Counted from the first letter of the stretch, positions 45,650 through 59,700 are shown. The stretch is DNA of 64,000 nucleotides from Rhexocercosporidium sp. MPI-PUGE-AT-0058 (GCA_020746875.1 JAGTJL010000002.1:992001-1056000), one strand, 5' to 3'. Notes: a model not told the origin generated them from the letters alone. Numbers and translations are program-made.

Positions 45650-45775
45650 AAAAATGATTAGATTAGATTAGATTAATGGCCATTAATCTAAATCTAATCA
45701 AGTAAAATTTGAATTAATCAAATTCTAATCTAATCTAATCTAATTAATTAAGAATTAATTGATTAATTTGATTAA
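45650..45775. repeat. Inverted GATTA/TAATC repeat cluster
   Basis: Units of GATTA (45658-45675) face AATCTAATC runs at 45690-45712 and 45722-45745 around a central ATTAATGGCCATTAAT palindrome. The cluster could fold into hairpins. It lies just outside the hAT relic and may be its left terminal or subterminal region. Confidence 0.55.
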
Positions 45776-45779
45776 TAAA

Positions 45780-48175
45780 AGAGCCGCATCCTAATTAGGT
45801 TTAGATTTTTGAGACTAAACTAAAAAGGGTTAGTATATACTAAGAATAGATTTAGTCAAAGCTTTAGAAGCTCGGTTAATTTGGATTAAGCGAGGATTAA
45901 TCCTAAACTTATTTATGTTATATATAATATATAATTAAGAAGCTAATTAATAAGAGACAATAAGCTAGTAAGTTTATAAATAGACTACTAATAGTAATTT
46001 CTATTTTAAGATTAAAATTTGTAGTATTTTATTAATAGAATACGTATTTACAAGCAAATATTTCTTATTTATTATATAATTCCAAATAGCTTTTAATGAA
46101 ATTATTAATTATAAGTCCAATTGTAATAAGTAATATATAAGTAAGATTTTAATATAAATTAATAATAGTAAAATCTATTTTAAGATTAAAAATTAGAGTA
46201 TTTTATTAATAGAAAACGTATTTATAAGCAAGTATTCCTTATTTATCAGCTAATTCCAAATACTTTTCTAAAGAATTCGATAAATTTCTACTTATTATAA
46301 ATCAACTATATTTAATTATAAATTAATACCTTTATGACTTATTATAATTACAAATACTAGTTATGATTTATAATAAGTAGAATTAACTAAAAAGTAATAT
46401 TCTTTATATAAACGAAGATTCTCTATTATAAAGATAGATTTTTCTTTAATTAGAAATCAACTACTTTTATAATCGATACTTATATTATAACTACTACGAC
46501 TATTATTTTTTATAGTATTATTACTATTATTCCTTATACGAAATATCTCAAAAATCCTCTATTAAGCTTAATTTAAAGCAAAATCAACTTACTTTTCAAT
46601 TAGAGCCTTTAGACGAAGCTCCTCTTATATTTAAAGAAAAACTATTCTCTAAGACTTTAGATACTCCTAAGGAAAATCCCGAAGATCCGAAAATTACCGT
46701 TCGGTTACTATTAAGTGTTTATTTATAGGCTGTCGGTAAGTTTATATAATTAATATTAATAAGAGATTAAATAACTAACTTATTTATTAGAAAAACATAG
46801 TATAATCAACCAGTTTATTAATCGACTAGTAATTATATTACTCACTACCGATACTCACATAAGAGCTATAATATTAGTCGACTACTTAGTGGTTTGTCAA
46901 GTAATAATGGTAAGTTATTTTAATAATACTAAAATAAATATGTAACTAATAATAATAATAGATACTTCCGACGCTGAATCGTCTCAAGGCTCTTCGACTA
47001 TATTAAACGCTTTCTCTCGACAAAGAGCTAATAAGCGTAAAGAACCGGAAAAAAATTGTTTAATATTAATAACTTTAAGAATTTACTTCTTAATTTTATT
47101 ATATTAAATAATATCTCTTTTCGAGCAATCTCTAGTATATCTTTTAAAGAACTAGCTTTTTATCTTAACGAGTAAGTTATATTAATTTTTATATTATTAA
47201 TAATATACTAATAAAATTATAGTCAAGTGCCTCCTATATATCCGGCAATAATAAAAGAAGAGTTAAATACTCTTTACCTTTTAAAGCAAAATATTATTAA
47301 AGACGAACTACGAGAAGTTATTACTTCTAATAGTAGTTTCTCTTTGACTTTAGACGCTTGGACAGCTATTAATTAAGACGCGTATCTTGGTATTATAATG
47401 TAAGTTTATATTTTAATATTAATATTATAATATTATAATACTAATTTATTTATTAATTTAGTCATTTTATAAACAACGATTTTAAATTAAAAAGCTATTT
47501 ATTAGCTATGCGACCTCTTATTGAACGGTATTCCGGAGTTTATATGTTTCAAGTCTTATTAGAGACTTTAATAGAATATAATATTAAATATAATATCTCT
47601 ACGTAAGTTATTTTTTTTTAAAAAAAATTTTAATATAAATACTAACTTTTAATAATAGAATTACTAGAGATAACGCGAGCTCTAACGATACTCTTATTAG
47701 TACTTTAAAACAGTATTATATAAGAGAATCTATTAAATTTCAAGGCGATATAGCTTGTTTAACTCACGTACTTAATTTAGTCGTTCAAGATATATTAAAA
47801 ACTCTTATTAAAGAAGCTTATAATAATATTAACGATAACAATATTTATTAAGAAGAGAATAATCAAGAAAAGGAATATAATAATAAGTATATTTAATAAC
47901 TCTTTATTATATTTTATATATTAATAATCCTTTTAGATATATCTCTTTGAAAAAAAGTAAGAAAAATAATCGTCGGTATTCGATATTCACAAGAAAATAA
48001 AAGAAACTTCGATATACAAGTTAAAGCTTTAGAAATTAACAATCCTCGACTACCTCAATTAGGTAAGTTTTACTTATATTACGTATTAATTATATTTAAG
48101 TTTATTTATTAATTTTATTATTAAATCAAAAAACCCGATAGTCCTCTACGTTTGATTTTTTTGTCATAATATAAC
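45780..48175 (+). pseudogene. hAT-family transposase relic with multiple introns
   Basis: Readable plus-strand exons include SSFSLTLDAWTAIN (stop, originally Q) DAYLGII near 47330-47400, KSYLLAMRPLIERYSGVYMF near 47490-47550, NRITRDNASSNDTLIS near 47658-47705, and DIACLTHVLNLVVQDILKTL near 47748-47808. These are the catalytic-core motifs of fungal hAT transposases. Several GTAAGT...TAG pairs interrupt the exons (about 46732-46792, 46911-46960, 47173-47222, 47400-47461, 47603-47659 and 48063-48129). RIP is milder than in the Copia elements. The right end appears cut by the Copia-3 fragment at about 48180, so no right terminal repeat is seen. Confidence 0.7.
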
Positions 48176-49079
48176 ACTAAAATCCGTTTATAAAAGAGGC
48201 TAAGGCCTTAAATTTACGTCTTTAATAATAAATAAATAACTAAAAGAGAGGCCTGCGGTATATACTTATTAATTTACGGTCTATTAAGGTATACGCCTTT
48301 ATTAACGACTCTTTTATTAATAATAAAGACTTAAACTCATAAATCGGGTTTTTAATATTAATTAGTATCGAAATAAAAGAGAATTTAAAGTTTATATTCC
48401 GTGATAATATTACTTACGCTAGCTTAATAAAGTATAAAAGGATAACACGTGTTATTTTTACTTCTGAGCTTTATATTATAATAATAAGTATTAATATATT
48501 TATTTTTATGTCGACTACCGTCGCTATAATAATTAATAAGCTCGGCCTTTTACGCCTTTTTATTATCGTTTATATAAACTTTCTTTTATTATATAAATAT
48601 ATCGTTAAACTCGGCATAATAAAGGAAAAACGTTTAATAATTAATATAATAGCTATTTAATAGTCGTACGAACGCAAAAAGTTAACGGAAATGAAATAAA
48701 TCGATGGAGCTCGTAATCCTATTAATGCAATAATTAAGGCAAATTTAAATAAAGCTCTTTAAGAGTTAATTAATTTAAATTCTCTTATTATTAAAATAAA
48801 AGATTAAATTTAAAGGCTAACCGGAGGCGATTCGGATTAGTTTTAGTATCGTTTTAAAAAGTAGTAATTTTCTTTAACTTTTAATTTCTTTTATATTCTT
48901 ATACTCTTTTTATATTATATTTTATATTACTTTTAATTTATAAGACAGAGAATAATAATTAAATTCTTTATTTATTTTTTAATTTAAAATATTAATAAGC
49001 GGTCTTATAACGATATTTTAATAAGGATTTAGCTGCCGGTTTTATTATAAGGAGCTACTCTTATATAAAGGTATAAAGA

Positions 49080-49790
49080 AAGCATCGTTATAAAGAGTTA
49101 ATTATAAAGCTAATCTGAAATAAGGCTTTTAAAACGATAAGCGGCGAAAACGACGGCGTTTAGCGCGAGCAGTTTTTTACTCGGCCGTAAGCTTATTATC
49201 CTCCTCCTTTGCCTTGTCTTTATTTCCTCTCGCATTAGAATTTCTCCGACGACGCTTCTTCGCCGCCTTTATCGCCGCGTGGCGGGAGAACTTTAATAAG
49301 GCCTTTAAGTATTAATATTAATTAAATATTAAGTTAAAATTAAAAGTACTTATATTAACGTTATTTAATAAATTAAATACTTTTTTACAAAAAATATAAG
49401 TCTTTTTTAATAACGCTATTAACGCTTCCTTCTTAGTCTTTAACGCCTTTACCGAGGCAATTAAGTAAATAGAATCGATTTCGGTCGCAGCGGCGATTAT
49501 AATAACCTTATCTTTTATTATCACGATAATAAAAACGGTAAAGAATTCCTTATTTATATATTAAAAGAGTTAAGTTATATATTAAATATAAAGCCTTTAC
49601 GGATTGTTTTTAAAGTTAATTTTAAGATTTTATAACTTATAAAAACGTAAAAAGTCTTTTATTTTACGTAATAAGCGCATTTCTTCTTCTTTTTATTATA
49701 AAAGAGGCAATTATATAACGGAATCGTTATTATAAGGCGGGCACAGCGGAGGTAATATATACGGTAGGCAGCCCGGAGGGCACCGGCAGG
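49080..49790 (-). pseudogene. Copia-3b antisense Cys-module gene relic
   Basis: From about 49790 leftward the minus strand reads YRIYYLRCARLIITIPLYN, then CLFYNKKKKKCAYYVKQKT. This is the same Cys module as in the Gypsy-1 and Gypsy-2 antisense genes. It is followed by a helical frame (YLIASVKALKTKKEALIAL, 49524-49318) and a basic tail (AAIKAAKKRRRRNSNARG, near 49210-49280). Frame changes separate the parts (introns or damage). Confidence 0.55.
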
Positions 49791-49872
49791 AACGGGAATT
49801 AATATTATATTACTCGTTAACATTTAAATTACTATCGAATCGACACTAAATCGATTTTAAATTAATAATAAC

Positions 49873-50001
<129 letters not shown>

Positions 50002-50325
50002 AGGTCTATAGAATCTATTAGCACTTTATTTTCACATAAATCGATAATTTAGGGGTATAGACTCTGTTAATATAGTTGCTTAAGAGATTAAGTCGATTCT
50101 TAAGGAAGATTTCTCTTTATACTTATAATTAATCGATAATAACAAGCACTTTAATAGCTAGCCGAGCTCCTCGCTTAACTACCTATTATTTATTAATAAA
50201 GTTCGGCTCTTTTATTTTATTATTACAGCCTCTTTCCTTAATACATTTTATTTTTTACTTTTTTATATACTCTTTTCTTTTATATTTATAATTCTTATTA
50301 TTATTTTAAAAGAAGTTTTACTTAT

Positions 50326-50532
50326 ATTAGTCTATAGGGATTTTTATTAATATAAAATTATAACTTAAGGCTGAAACGGTAGAGTTTTAGTAGGGTTTCG
50401 GACTAATATATAAAGAGCTTTACTCTTATCTTAAAAGAATACACTTTATAATACCTTTAAAATCACTTAATAATATCGATATTTATTTAAGTGACTTTAT
50501 TATTATATGTCCCGGTACAGTTATACCAATAA
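50326..50532 (+). repeat. Copia-3b 3' LTR (about 207 bp)
   Basis: Third copy of the Copia-3 LTR, matching 60023-60227 with transitions and a 2-bp length difference. Confidence 0.75.
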
Positions 50533-51222
50533 ATATAAAAATCTGGAGATCTTTAAAACCTAATAAAAAGCATAAGAAATTACTTCAAAGAGTAAAGTTA
50601 AAAGTCTCAAAAATATTAATAACCTATAAGTATTATATTCGGCAGTAATTGTTAATTTATTACTTTAAATAACTATAATAAAAGGGCTATACCGCAATCC
50701 GGCTAAATTACATAACTGGTTCTCGTGCTATATCCAATTATTAATTGCTTTCCGAAAAATTAAGCACCGCTATCCACTAGCATATTCTTAGCGTTAATCT
50801 TATTAATAATCTAACCGCATTGCTTATTTAAAGTTTAACGATAAAATTAACATAAGATTAGCGTAGCTGCCTTAAGTAAGTCTTATATTAAGGGAAGGTA
50901 GCAGAGATAGGGAGCAGAAACAAGGAGCAAAAACAGGATGCAGAGATTAAGACCAACGATTAGGCGAATATATTTAATTTATTAATATTAATAACATTAC
51001 GGTAGCGCACTATATTAAAGCATCGTAAACCGATTAATTAACTTATAGCTTTATAAAATACTATTTAATAGTTAAGAATAAGGACTCAGTCCAAGGATAA
51101 CGACTTATAGCCCAGGATAAAATATAGATTTTACTCGGACGTAAAAGAAGATATTACCAGTTAATTAATTATTATATTTTTCTGATTACTTTAAGCCCTT
51201 CGAATTATTTTATATTAATTAT
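50533..51222. other. AT-rich region, nothing recognised
   Basis: RIP-like composition with a short purine-rich stretch (about 50893-50950, GGAGCAGAAACAAGGAGC). No ORF or terminal repeat is identified. Confidence 0.4.
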
Positions 51223-51479
51223 TGTTGGAAATCATGTGATCTAAGAATCACGTGAATATCAAATGCTCTAAAGGCATTGATTTGTAAACATATGGAAAGC
51301 TCTCGAAGCTCTCTCTCATGTATATAAACTTACTCTCACTTTACCTTTAGACGAGTGAAGCATGCAAATACAAGAATCTGACATAGTAGCAATTCGAGTA
51401 AGATCTCTTCTTCCTCTGCTTGCATACTCCCGGTAAAGCTCCTTATCGTCAACTAAAGCCGTAATTCCCTACCATAACA
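51223..51479 (+). repeat. Probable LTR (257 bp), little RIP
   Basis: TG...CA unit (TGTTGGAAATCATGTGATC ... CTACCATAACA) with TATATAAACTTACTCTCACT resembling a promoter core. No partner LTR or target duplication is found in the window. It could be the 5' LTR of an element whose body follows, or a solo LTR. Confidence 0.5.
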
Positions 51480-51628
51480 GGAGCCGTAAATGCCGACTTA
51501 CGTTATTAAAAGACTTATTCAGTCGTAAGAAGACTTCCCTCTCTAAACCAGTAAGGATCGGTCTCCTAATAAAACAAGAACTGAAAGAATAACTACCTCG
51601 TTAAATATTAAGCAAAAGACGAATAAAA

Positions 51629-51890
51629 GAGCCAGAGCCACAGAGCCCGTGCTAAAGCCAGAATCAGAGCTAAAGAGCCAGAACCAGAGCTAAAGCTAAA
51701 GGACAAAGGCCAGAGCTAAAGCCCGTGCTAAAGCCAGAGTCAGCTAAAGAGCCAGAACCAGAGCTAAAGCTAAAGGACAAATAAGTCAGAACCAGAGCCT
51801 TAAGCCAGAGTCAGAACCATAAGTTAAAGCCAGAGCTATTAAGCCAGAGCCAGAACCAGAGGCTAATGCTAAAGTGCCAGAGCTATTTAT
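51629..51890. repeat. Degenerate minisatellite (GAGCCAGA / GAGCTAAAG units)
   Basis: Roughly 18-24-bp higher-order units built from AGAGCCAGAACCAGAGC and TAAAGCTAAAGGACAAA, repeated over ~260 bp. It has higher GC than its surroundings. In one plus frame it would encode Glu/Pro/Lys-rich sequence. Confidence 0.75.
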
Positions 51891-51899
51891 ACAGCTATT

Positions 51900-52953
51900 T
51901 GCTGTCGTTTTATCGTCTTGATATCGAGTTGGAGGATGCTTAAATCAAGGGGGCGTATAATGATCACTGGCACGCTGAGGTGATTATAGCATAATAGAAT
52001 AGCTAGAGAAGCGCTATAGACTCGCTAGTGATATTTGAATTTATACAGAAGCTAATTGCTAAGGAGGGAAGATTACCTCTTCTCCCTTACTATCTTTATA
52101 AGGGCAGCGATTACGCAATCAGCGCTAAGAGCATAGATTATTATAATATCTCCTCTCTTATTCACTTTTATTCCAGAAGTAAGAATATATTATAGCCTTT
52201 AACTAGCGCTATACTAGCGATTCGCCAACGAATTAAATTTTCTGTTATTTATTTTAAAAGTGAATTCTAAAGAGAATGAAGTAGGATAAAAGCTATTAAT
52301 AAGAGGGGCCTAGCGCTTATTAAGTATATAATACTTCTCTTTTCTTATAACCTTTTTTAACTAATAATAATAATTATAATAGATTGTAAGTTATAACTAC
52401 CCTTCGATCTTAATAATATCGTCTTTTAATAAGTACTTAGCCGGCGGTTTTTCTAGCCGTAAGCGTAAAAGCAAGACTCTTGGCTTTACCGCGATTAACG
52501 CTAGCAATACCCCGATTAAACGCTAGCGAACCTTAGTAACTTTTTTAAAAATAATTAATACTGGCGATTAAGATAATAATAATAAGGATTTTAAGGATAA
52601 CGTCCGATCTTTTTAACGAACTCTATTCGGAGGAAAGAAAGATACGCGTATTCGATCTTTAAGTAAAGCTATTATGAATAAGAGCGACGTTCGTTAGGAA
52701 TTATACTTGCGTTACGCCGGCGAGGTCTAAGAGTTCCTCGATCTCTAATGCTTTAATAATCTTAGCTTATTTGCTGCAAAGTGCTTAAATTATTGCAAGA
52801 AAAGCAAGCCGTATGAGTTAATAAATCAAATTTTTTCTGCTCGCTGGCGAAGTATAAGCTAATAACCGGCGAGGTCTCGGTTAAGTTGAAATCACTTCTC
52901 GACGATCTTTTTAAAGCTGCTTCTTAATTTAATTCTAATAAGATTAAGTAAGC
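51900..52953 (+). pseudogene. Unidentified retroelement-associated ORF relic, first part
   Basis: Plus-strand frames with few stops read IFEFIQKLIAKEGRLPLLPY then YLYKGSDYAISAKSIDYY (52030-52145), SRSKNILQPLTSAILAIRQR (near 52170), and, in another frame, KYKLITGEVSVKLKSLLDDL (near 52850-52910). The last frame continues across the Copia-3a insertion at 60233. I do not recognise the family. It lies antisense to the Gypsy-4 pol, or could be gag of a plus-strand element starting with the LTR at 51223. Confidence 0.35.
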
Positions 52954-52959
52954 CGATCT

Positions 52960-53164
52960 ATTGGTCCGTAAGGATTCTTACCGATATGGAACTCTAGCTT
53001 AAGGCCGAAACGGTGGAGTTTCGGTAGGGTTCCGGACCGATATATAAGGAGCTTTATTCTTATTTTAAAAGAATACTTTATAATATTTTTAAAATCATTT
53101 AATAATATTAATATTTATTTAAGTGATTTTATTATTATATATCCCGATATAATTACACCGATAC
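52960..53164 (+). repeat. Copia-3a 5' LTR (205 bp)
   Basis: Starts ATTGGTCCGTAAGG and ends ACACCGATAC. Matches 60023-60227 over 205 positions with transitions. An inner CCGATA occurs at both 52981 and 53158. Confidence 0.75.
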
Positions 53165-53199
53165 TAATCAGTAATTTACTTAAAGTATTATAGAACAGC

Positions 53200-56100
53200 A
53201 AAGTTATAATACCGAAGAATTAAAATCGCAGATAGCGCGGGAAGTCAAGATCTTAACGCTTTAACTCTGCTTTTATATTTAAATTAATTAAAAGGGAGAA
53301 TCTTCTCAGCTTTTAAACGTTATAAAAAGCCGAGCGTCTCGACGATATTACTAAATACTAATCTTAATACGATAATTATTCTTTAATAATTATTAAGTTA
53401 ATATAAATTCTTTTAATATAAGATTTTATTTCCGTAAATCTATCGAAATTATACCGGAATAGTACTATTACGGAAATCATATCAGAAGTAAAAGAATTAA
53501 TTCTAGTAAATAATAAAAAAGAGAACGAGGTAAACTTTATACTTTAAGCTTTAAAGACTTAGTTAATAAACGAATTCCCCGCGGACTTAACGAAGTATTT
53601 AAAAGACTTTTATAAAGACTTTTATAATAAATAAGTTAAAGGAGAATTCCTTTTCTAAGACTTTTACGAGTTCTTTAACGAATAAATAATCGATTAATTT
53701 AGAATAATTAATAAATAAAAGAGATTTTATTTTCGTAACGCTTTTAAATTTTATAAAATTTACGTTAAACGGTTAAAAAGAATAAAGACTGTTAAAGCGC
53801 TATACGTAATACTTTAAGTATTATATAATAAATAGCCGTAAGACTAATTTCAGGATTAAGCTCGATTATATTTTAAATCTATACCGGAATATATACGAGA
53901 TAAGTTACGATTATAAAACGAATAAATCAGGAGTTTTAAATTAATACGATTAGCTTTACGAACGCTAAAAGTCAGAATATTAACTTTAAGTTAAAAGACG
54001 TATACGTTACGAAGCACTTAAGATATTACGATTTTATAATATATTATAATAATTAATATAAAAGAGGATTTATATAATATAATTCTTCCGGCGCTTATAA
54101 AAGTAAAAAAAGAGTCGTTATCTCTTACTCTTAGCTTTATAAAAGGTTTACTTTAATAAAAACTAAATAATATTCTATTTTTAAATTTAATTCCGGTACT
54201 TTTACTTATTTTAAAAGACGAATTAATATTATTATTTAAAATAACCTCGGAATTAATAAATAATAATAAGGATTCGGATTCTTTTTCTTAGTTTATTATA
54301 AAACTCTTCTCGGAATCTTAAATTAAGTCTTTAACGACGTTATTAAAGATATATATTAAAAAGCTTTAATATAATAAAACGAAAGATTATTTAAATAAGA
54401 AGTTATATATTCTTATTAATTTTTGCTAACGCATTAAAGTTTTTAAAATAATTTAAAAAAGAGCTTTTCTTTTTATAATATAAGACGAGGCGAATACGTA
54501 TTATTATTATTACTTATAAAATAAAAGGTATACGTTTAATTAATTAATATAAGCTACGCGTAATTATTTTAAAATAGAAAAGCGAGCTTAGCGATTCTTT
54601 AGTTAATAATTTAATTTTAAATTTAAAGATTTTTAGAAAGCTGATCGTTAACGCGGCAAATTAATATTAATTTAATTAAAGAACTTCGTTAAAGAATTAT
54701 AATATATATAATTAAGTCTTAAGAATAAGTATATATAGAATAATTAAATATTATATAATAAAATAATTTAAAGAATATTAAATAATTTTTTTTTTAAAAT
54801 AATTTTTTTTAACGCGCTTTTAACTTTTCTTACTTTTATAAATAGCTTACGGAACGCGATTAGCGTAAAAGTAACGTATAACTTAAATTAACGTTATAAG
54901 CACTCTGAAACAGGCTTAAATCGATACAGAAATTACGTCGTAAAAAATAACGCGTATTACTCGGACCGAAAGATTAAGTATTTATTTAAAAATAAACGCG
55001 GAAATAAATTTAAGCTAAAACTTAGCTATTTCGGCTATATTATTTATAAAAAATTAAATTATTATAATAATTATTATATAAACGAAAAAAAAGCTATTTT
55101 TAAAGTAAAATATTTCGCAAATCAAAAAGCAAAAAGTTTTAAAATTAACGATTCTTTTTTTAAAATATATTTAATATATATAAAAAAGAATAATTCCGAT
55201 TCGGATAGGATTCGGACCTTTTTTAGAAATTATAATAATTATTATAAGTCAGAATTATCGTCGGAAGTCGATTTTATTATTAATTCGGACGACTTAAACG
55301 TAAGTAAAAAAAGCAATAATTTAATATTTTATATAATTATATTTATAATAAATAAGAAAAAGTATAATATACGAGAAGTGCTTTAATAATTTAAAAAGCG
55401 AAAAGTAATTTATATTTTAAAAGCTATAATTATAAAACTTATTATTTCCGAGGTATATATAATATAATAAATTAATAAATTCTTTTAAAATTTATTAATT
55501 AATACAAAAGCGTTTAATAAGAATACCGGCGGTATTAACTAGCTGCGGGCGTTATAATAAATCTAAAATATTAAATTTAATATAAATTAAATAAAAACGA
55601 GTCGGATTATATTCGATACCGGTTCGAGATCTTTTCTTAAAATTATAATAATTAATACTCTTATTAATAAAATAGAATTTATAATCGTAAACACGGATAT
55701 ATTGTTTTTAATTTATTTATAATAGTTAAATAAGCTTAATATATAATACGATAATTTCCGTAACGTATTAATTTAAAATAAGAAGAGATACTTAATCGTT
55801 CGAAAGAAAAGTTATACGTAGCTTCTTTTAAATTATATAATTAATTTTTAATTCTTTAATAAAAACGATTAATACGTGTTACTTTATAAAAACGGAAATT
55901 AAACGACTTTATAAGCAGTTTAGCTACCTTATAATAACGCGTTTAAAGCTTTTATTAAACTAAGCCGGCTATAATCCCGATTCCGAAGTAATAAAGAAAG
56001 TTAAAGAATTATATAAGTATTATTAAAAGTATAAAAAAACTTTATAAAAGTTTAGATTTAAACTAAAAGATAACGTTAATTTTAATTATATAATTTATAT

Positions 56101-58640
56101 TAATATAATTTAGCTAAAAGTTAAATAAGTCTTTTATATAATTAACGAAAGCATAAAATTTAATTAAATAAAACTATTTCGAAAAGTTATTAAATCAGTT
56201 ACGCTCGGTTTATATTTAACGTATTCAGATTAGTAAATAAATACTTATCTCGGCTTTTTTAATTATATAATTTACGATTAAGATTAATTTTAATTTAAAA
56301 GAATTTAAAAGCTTTTTAAGATTAATAAAACGACGCCAAACTCGTGCTTATAAAAGTATATTATTTTATTAAAAAGTAAAACGATTCTATTATTCTTTTC
56401 CGAGCGTATGAAATCGTTATAAAAAAGCACCCGGAATTAATAATAAAATAAATTATAAATAATTATAAAAGCAATTAAAATATAATAATCTTTAAAGTCT
56501 TATTTTTATATTATTTATTTTCGGCGCTTATTTTAAATTAATCGAAATAAACTTATTAAATCCGTTTATTAAATAACGCGCTATTATTATTAAGAAAGTT
56601 ATAAAAGAGATTTATAAGATTTAACTAGCTAGCAAGTAAATAACGCGTTAAGAACGTAATAATCTTATAATAACTTATATATATAACTTTAATTAAAATT
56701 AAATTATAATATAAAAGAAAAAAAAAATAAAAAACTTATATAATTTTTAAAAAAAAAAAAAAAACGTATAAATTAAAATAAATAATAATAAAATTAAAAC
56801 TTTTAAATTAACTTTTATACGTTTATTTAAAATAAATATATTAAACGTTAAATTTAAAAAGAAAATTTATTAAAAGAATCTATAAGCGGGATCACGAGTT
56901 AATAACTTATCAGAATAATACCGGAAACTTACCGAATTGCAATTAAATTACTTTTTATATAATTAATTTTAAAATTTAAATATTTAATAAATTTTAATAT
57001 AAAAGCGTTTTTTATAAAGAAAAAGACTAGAAACTGAAGCTTATTATTAAATAAGCTAAAAGCAAGATTAAATATTAAGTTTATTATTTTAATAATCCTA
57101 AGAATAAAATATAAAGATTTATAAAAAAAAGTATTTTTATATTAATAATTAAACGACTTACGATTTAAAACTATGAATATTTAAATCACGTATAATAAAC
57201 GAAATTAAAATAAAAAGATTCTTATATTACAAGAAATTAAAACTAGTAATTATATACTTTAATAATAAAAGGAAGAAAGATATCTTAATATAATTATTAA
57301 TAATTTAACGAATTAATTAACGATTTTTTATTTATTTAGCGACTTTTATTAGAATATTAAAATAAACAGGAAACGATACCGAATCGACCTTAACGATCCG
57401 TAATATTATTTAAGTATATATATAAGTTAATATTAAGTTTCTTCGGAAGATATTTACGTAATTATTAATAAAAATTATAAATAAGTTTCCTTATAAAACG
57501 GTATTTATAATAATACTTTTATTATATAATATTTTAGAATTAAAGAATTATTAATTTAATATATATTATAAATATTATTAAAAGAACTTATAAATAAAAA
57601 CTTTTACGTTTAATTCTTATTTATTAATATTTATATAATAAAATTCTTATTTTAAATTAATTAAAATATAAACGGATAATACTTTTATTTTAAGAAATAA
57701 TAAGTTTTTAAAAATAGAATAAAAATAAATTATAAAAGCCGGTTTCTTAATTAAATTAATATAAGTCTTTAATCTTTTGAATCGGTTACGTTTAATAATT
57801 ATATTATTATTATAAAAGAAATAATTTTATATATTTTAAAAAAATAAGAAATAAAATTAAAAGTCGTTAATATTAAATAAAAAATTATAAAAAAGCTTAT
57901 CAGAAATAACGCGCTCGCGGAGTATATATCGCGATAATATATTAATAAAAGCTACGTTTAATTTCTTTATTGCGATATAATATTAAAATCTTTTATAAAA
58001 GAAGTAAAGCTTTAAATTTACGTTTTTAATAATAAATAAATAATTAAAAGAAAGCCTGCGATATATACTTATCGATTACGGTCCGTAAAGTATACGCTTT
58101 TATTAACGGCTTTTTTATTAATAATAAAAACTTAAGCTTATAAATTAAGTTTTTAATATTAATTAATACCGAAATAAAAAAAATTCAGAGTTTATATTCT
58201 ATAATAATATTATTTATATTAGTTAACGAAATATAAAAGAATAATACGTGCTATTCTTACTTCGAGCTTTACGTTATAATAATAAGTATTAATATACTTA
58301 TTTTTATATTAATTATTATTATTATAATAATTAATAAGCTCGGCTTTTTACGCTTCTTTACCGTCGTTTATATAAACTCTCTTTCGTTATATAAATATAT
58401 CGTTAAACTCGGTATAACAAAAGAAAAACGTTTAATAATTAATATAATAATTATTAATAGTCGTACGAACGTAAAAATTAATAGAAATAAAATAAATCGA
58501 TAAAGCTCGTAATCTTGCTAATATAATAACTAAAGTAAATCTAAATAAGGCTCTTTAGGAATTAATTAATTTAAATTCTCTTATTATTAAAATAAAAGTT
58601 AAATTTAAAAGCTAACGAAAGCGATTCAGATTAATTCCGG
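53200..58640 (+). pseudogene. Copia-3a gag-pol relic
   Basis: gag at about 53430-55200 reads far through TAA stops (ISEVKELILVNNKKENEVNF, NEFPADLTKYLKDFYKDFYN), with a knuckle-like SYFGYIIYKKLNYYNNYY relic near 55030. Protease relic IIFDTGSRS near 55605. Integrase at about 55965-56620 (KELYKYYQKYKKTLQKFRF, NFNYIIYINIIQLKVK, TYLGFFNYIIYD). RT at about 57050-57990 (IIQVYIQVNIKFLRKIYV). RNase H at about 57990-58640 (LTKYKRIIRAILTSSFTL, LANIITKVNLNKAL). PR-INT-RT-RH order marks Ty1/Copia. Non-functional. Confidence 0.75.
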
Positions 58641-58879
58641 TATCGTTTTAAAAAGTAATAGTTTTTCTTTAATTTTTAATTTCTTTTATATACTTACGCT
58701 TTTTTTATATTATATTTTATATTACTTTTAATTTATAAGATAAAGAACGGTAATTAAATTTTTATTTACTTTTAATTTAAAGTATTAATAAGCGGTCTTA
58801 ACGATACTTTAATAAGGACTTAATTACCGGTTTTATTATAAAAACTATTTTATATAAGATATAAAGAAAGTATTATTAT

Positions 58880-59600
58880 AAAAAGCTAATTATAAAACTA
58901 ATCCGAAACAAGGCTTTTAAAACGACAAGCGGCGGAGATAACGGCGCTTAGCGCGAGTAGTTTCTTACTCGGCCGTAGGCTTATTATCTTCTTTTTCTGC
59001 TTTATTTTTATTTCTTCTCGTATTAAAATCTCTTTAACGACGCTTTTTCGCCGCTTTTATTGCCGCGTAGCGAAAGAACTTTAATAAAGCTTTTAAGCGT
59101 TAATATTAACCGAATATTAAGCTAAAATCGAAAGTACTTATATTAACGTTATTTAATAAATTAAATACTTTTTTATAAAAATATAAGTCTTTTTTAATAA
59201 CGCTATTAACGCTTTTTTCTTAGTTTTTAACGCTTTTACCGAAGTAATTAAGTAAACGGAATTAATTTCGGTCGCGGCGGCGATTATAATAATCTTATCT
59301 TTTATTATTACAGTAATAAAAAGAGCAGAGAACTCTTTATTTACGTATTAAAAGAGTTAAATTATATATTAAATATAAAGCTTTTACGGATTATTTCCGA
59401 AATTAATTTTAAGATTTTATAATTTATAAGAACGCAAAAAGTCTTTTATTTTGCGTAATAAGCGCATTTCTTCTTTTTCTTATTATAAAAAAGGCAATTA
59501 TACGACGGAATTATCGCTATAAAGCGGGCGCAGCGAAGGCAATATATATAATAAATAACCCGGAAGGCACCGGCAAGAACGGGAATTAATATTATATTAT
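58880..59600 (-). pseudogene. Copia-3a antisense Cys-module gene relic
   Basis: Minus strand, starting about 423 bp before the 3' LTR. It reads YCLRCARFIAIIPSYNC then LFYNKKKKKCAYYAKQKTFC, the same Cys pattern as the antisense genes of Gypsy-1 and Gypsy-2. One Cys has become Tyr, as RIP would do. The helical frame and the Lys/Arg-rich tail follow (to about 58900), parallel to Copia-3b. Confidence 0.58.
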
Positions 59601-59659
59601 TCGTTAATATCTGAATTACTACCGAATCAATACCGAATCGATCTTGAATTAATAATAAC

Positions 59660-59700
<41 letters not shown>

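Noticed and set aside
52981..53163. Solo LTR of 171 bp flanked by CCGATA
   Set aside because: The homology with the other two copies extends outward past CCGATA on both sides, so these repeats are inside a 205-bp LTR rather than a target duplication.
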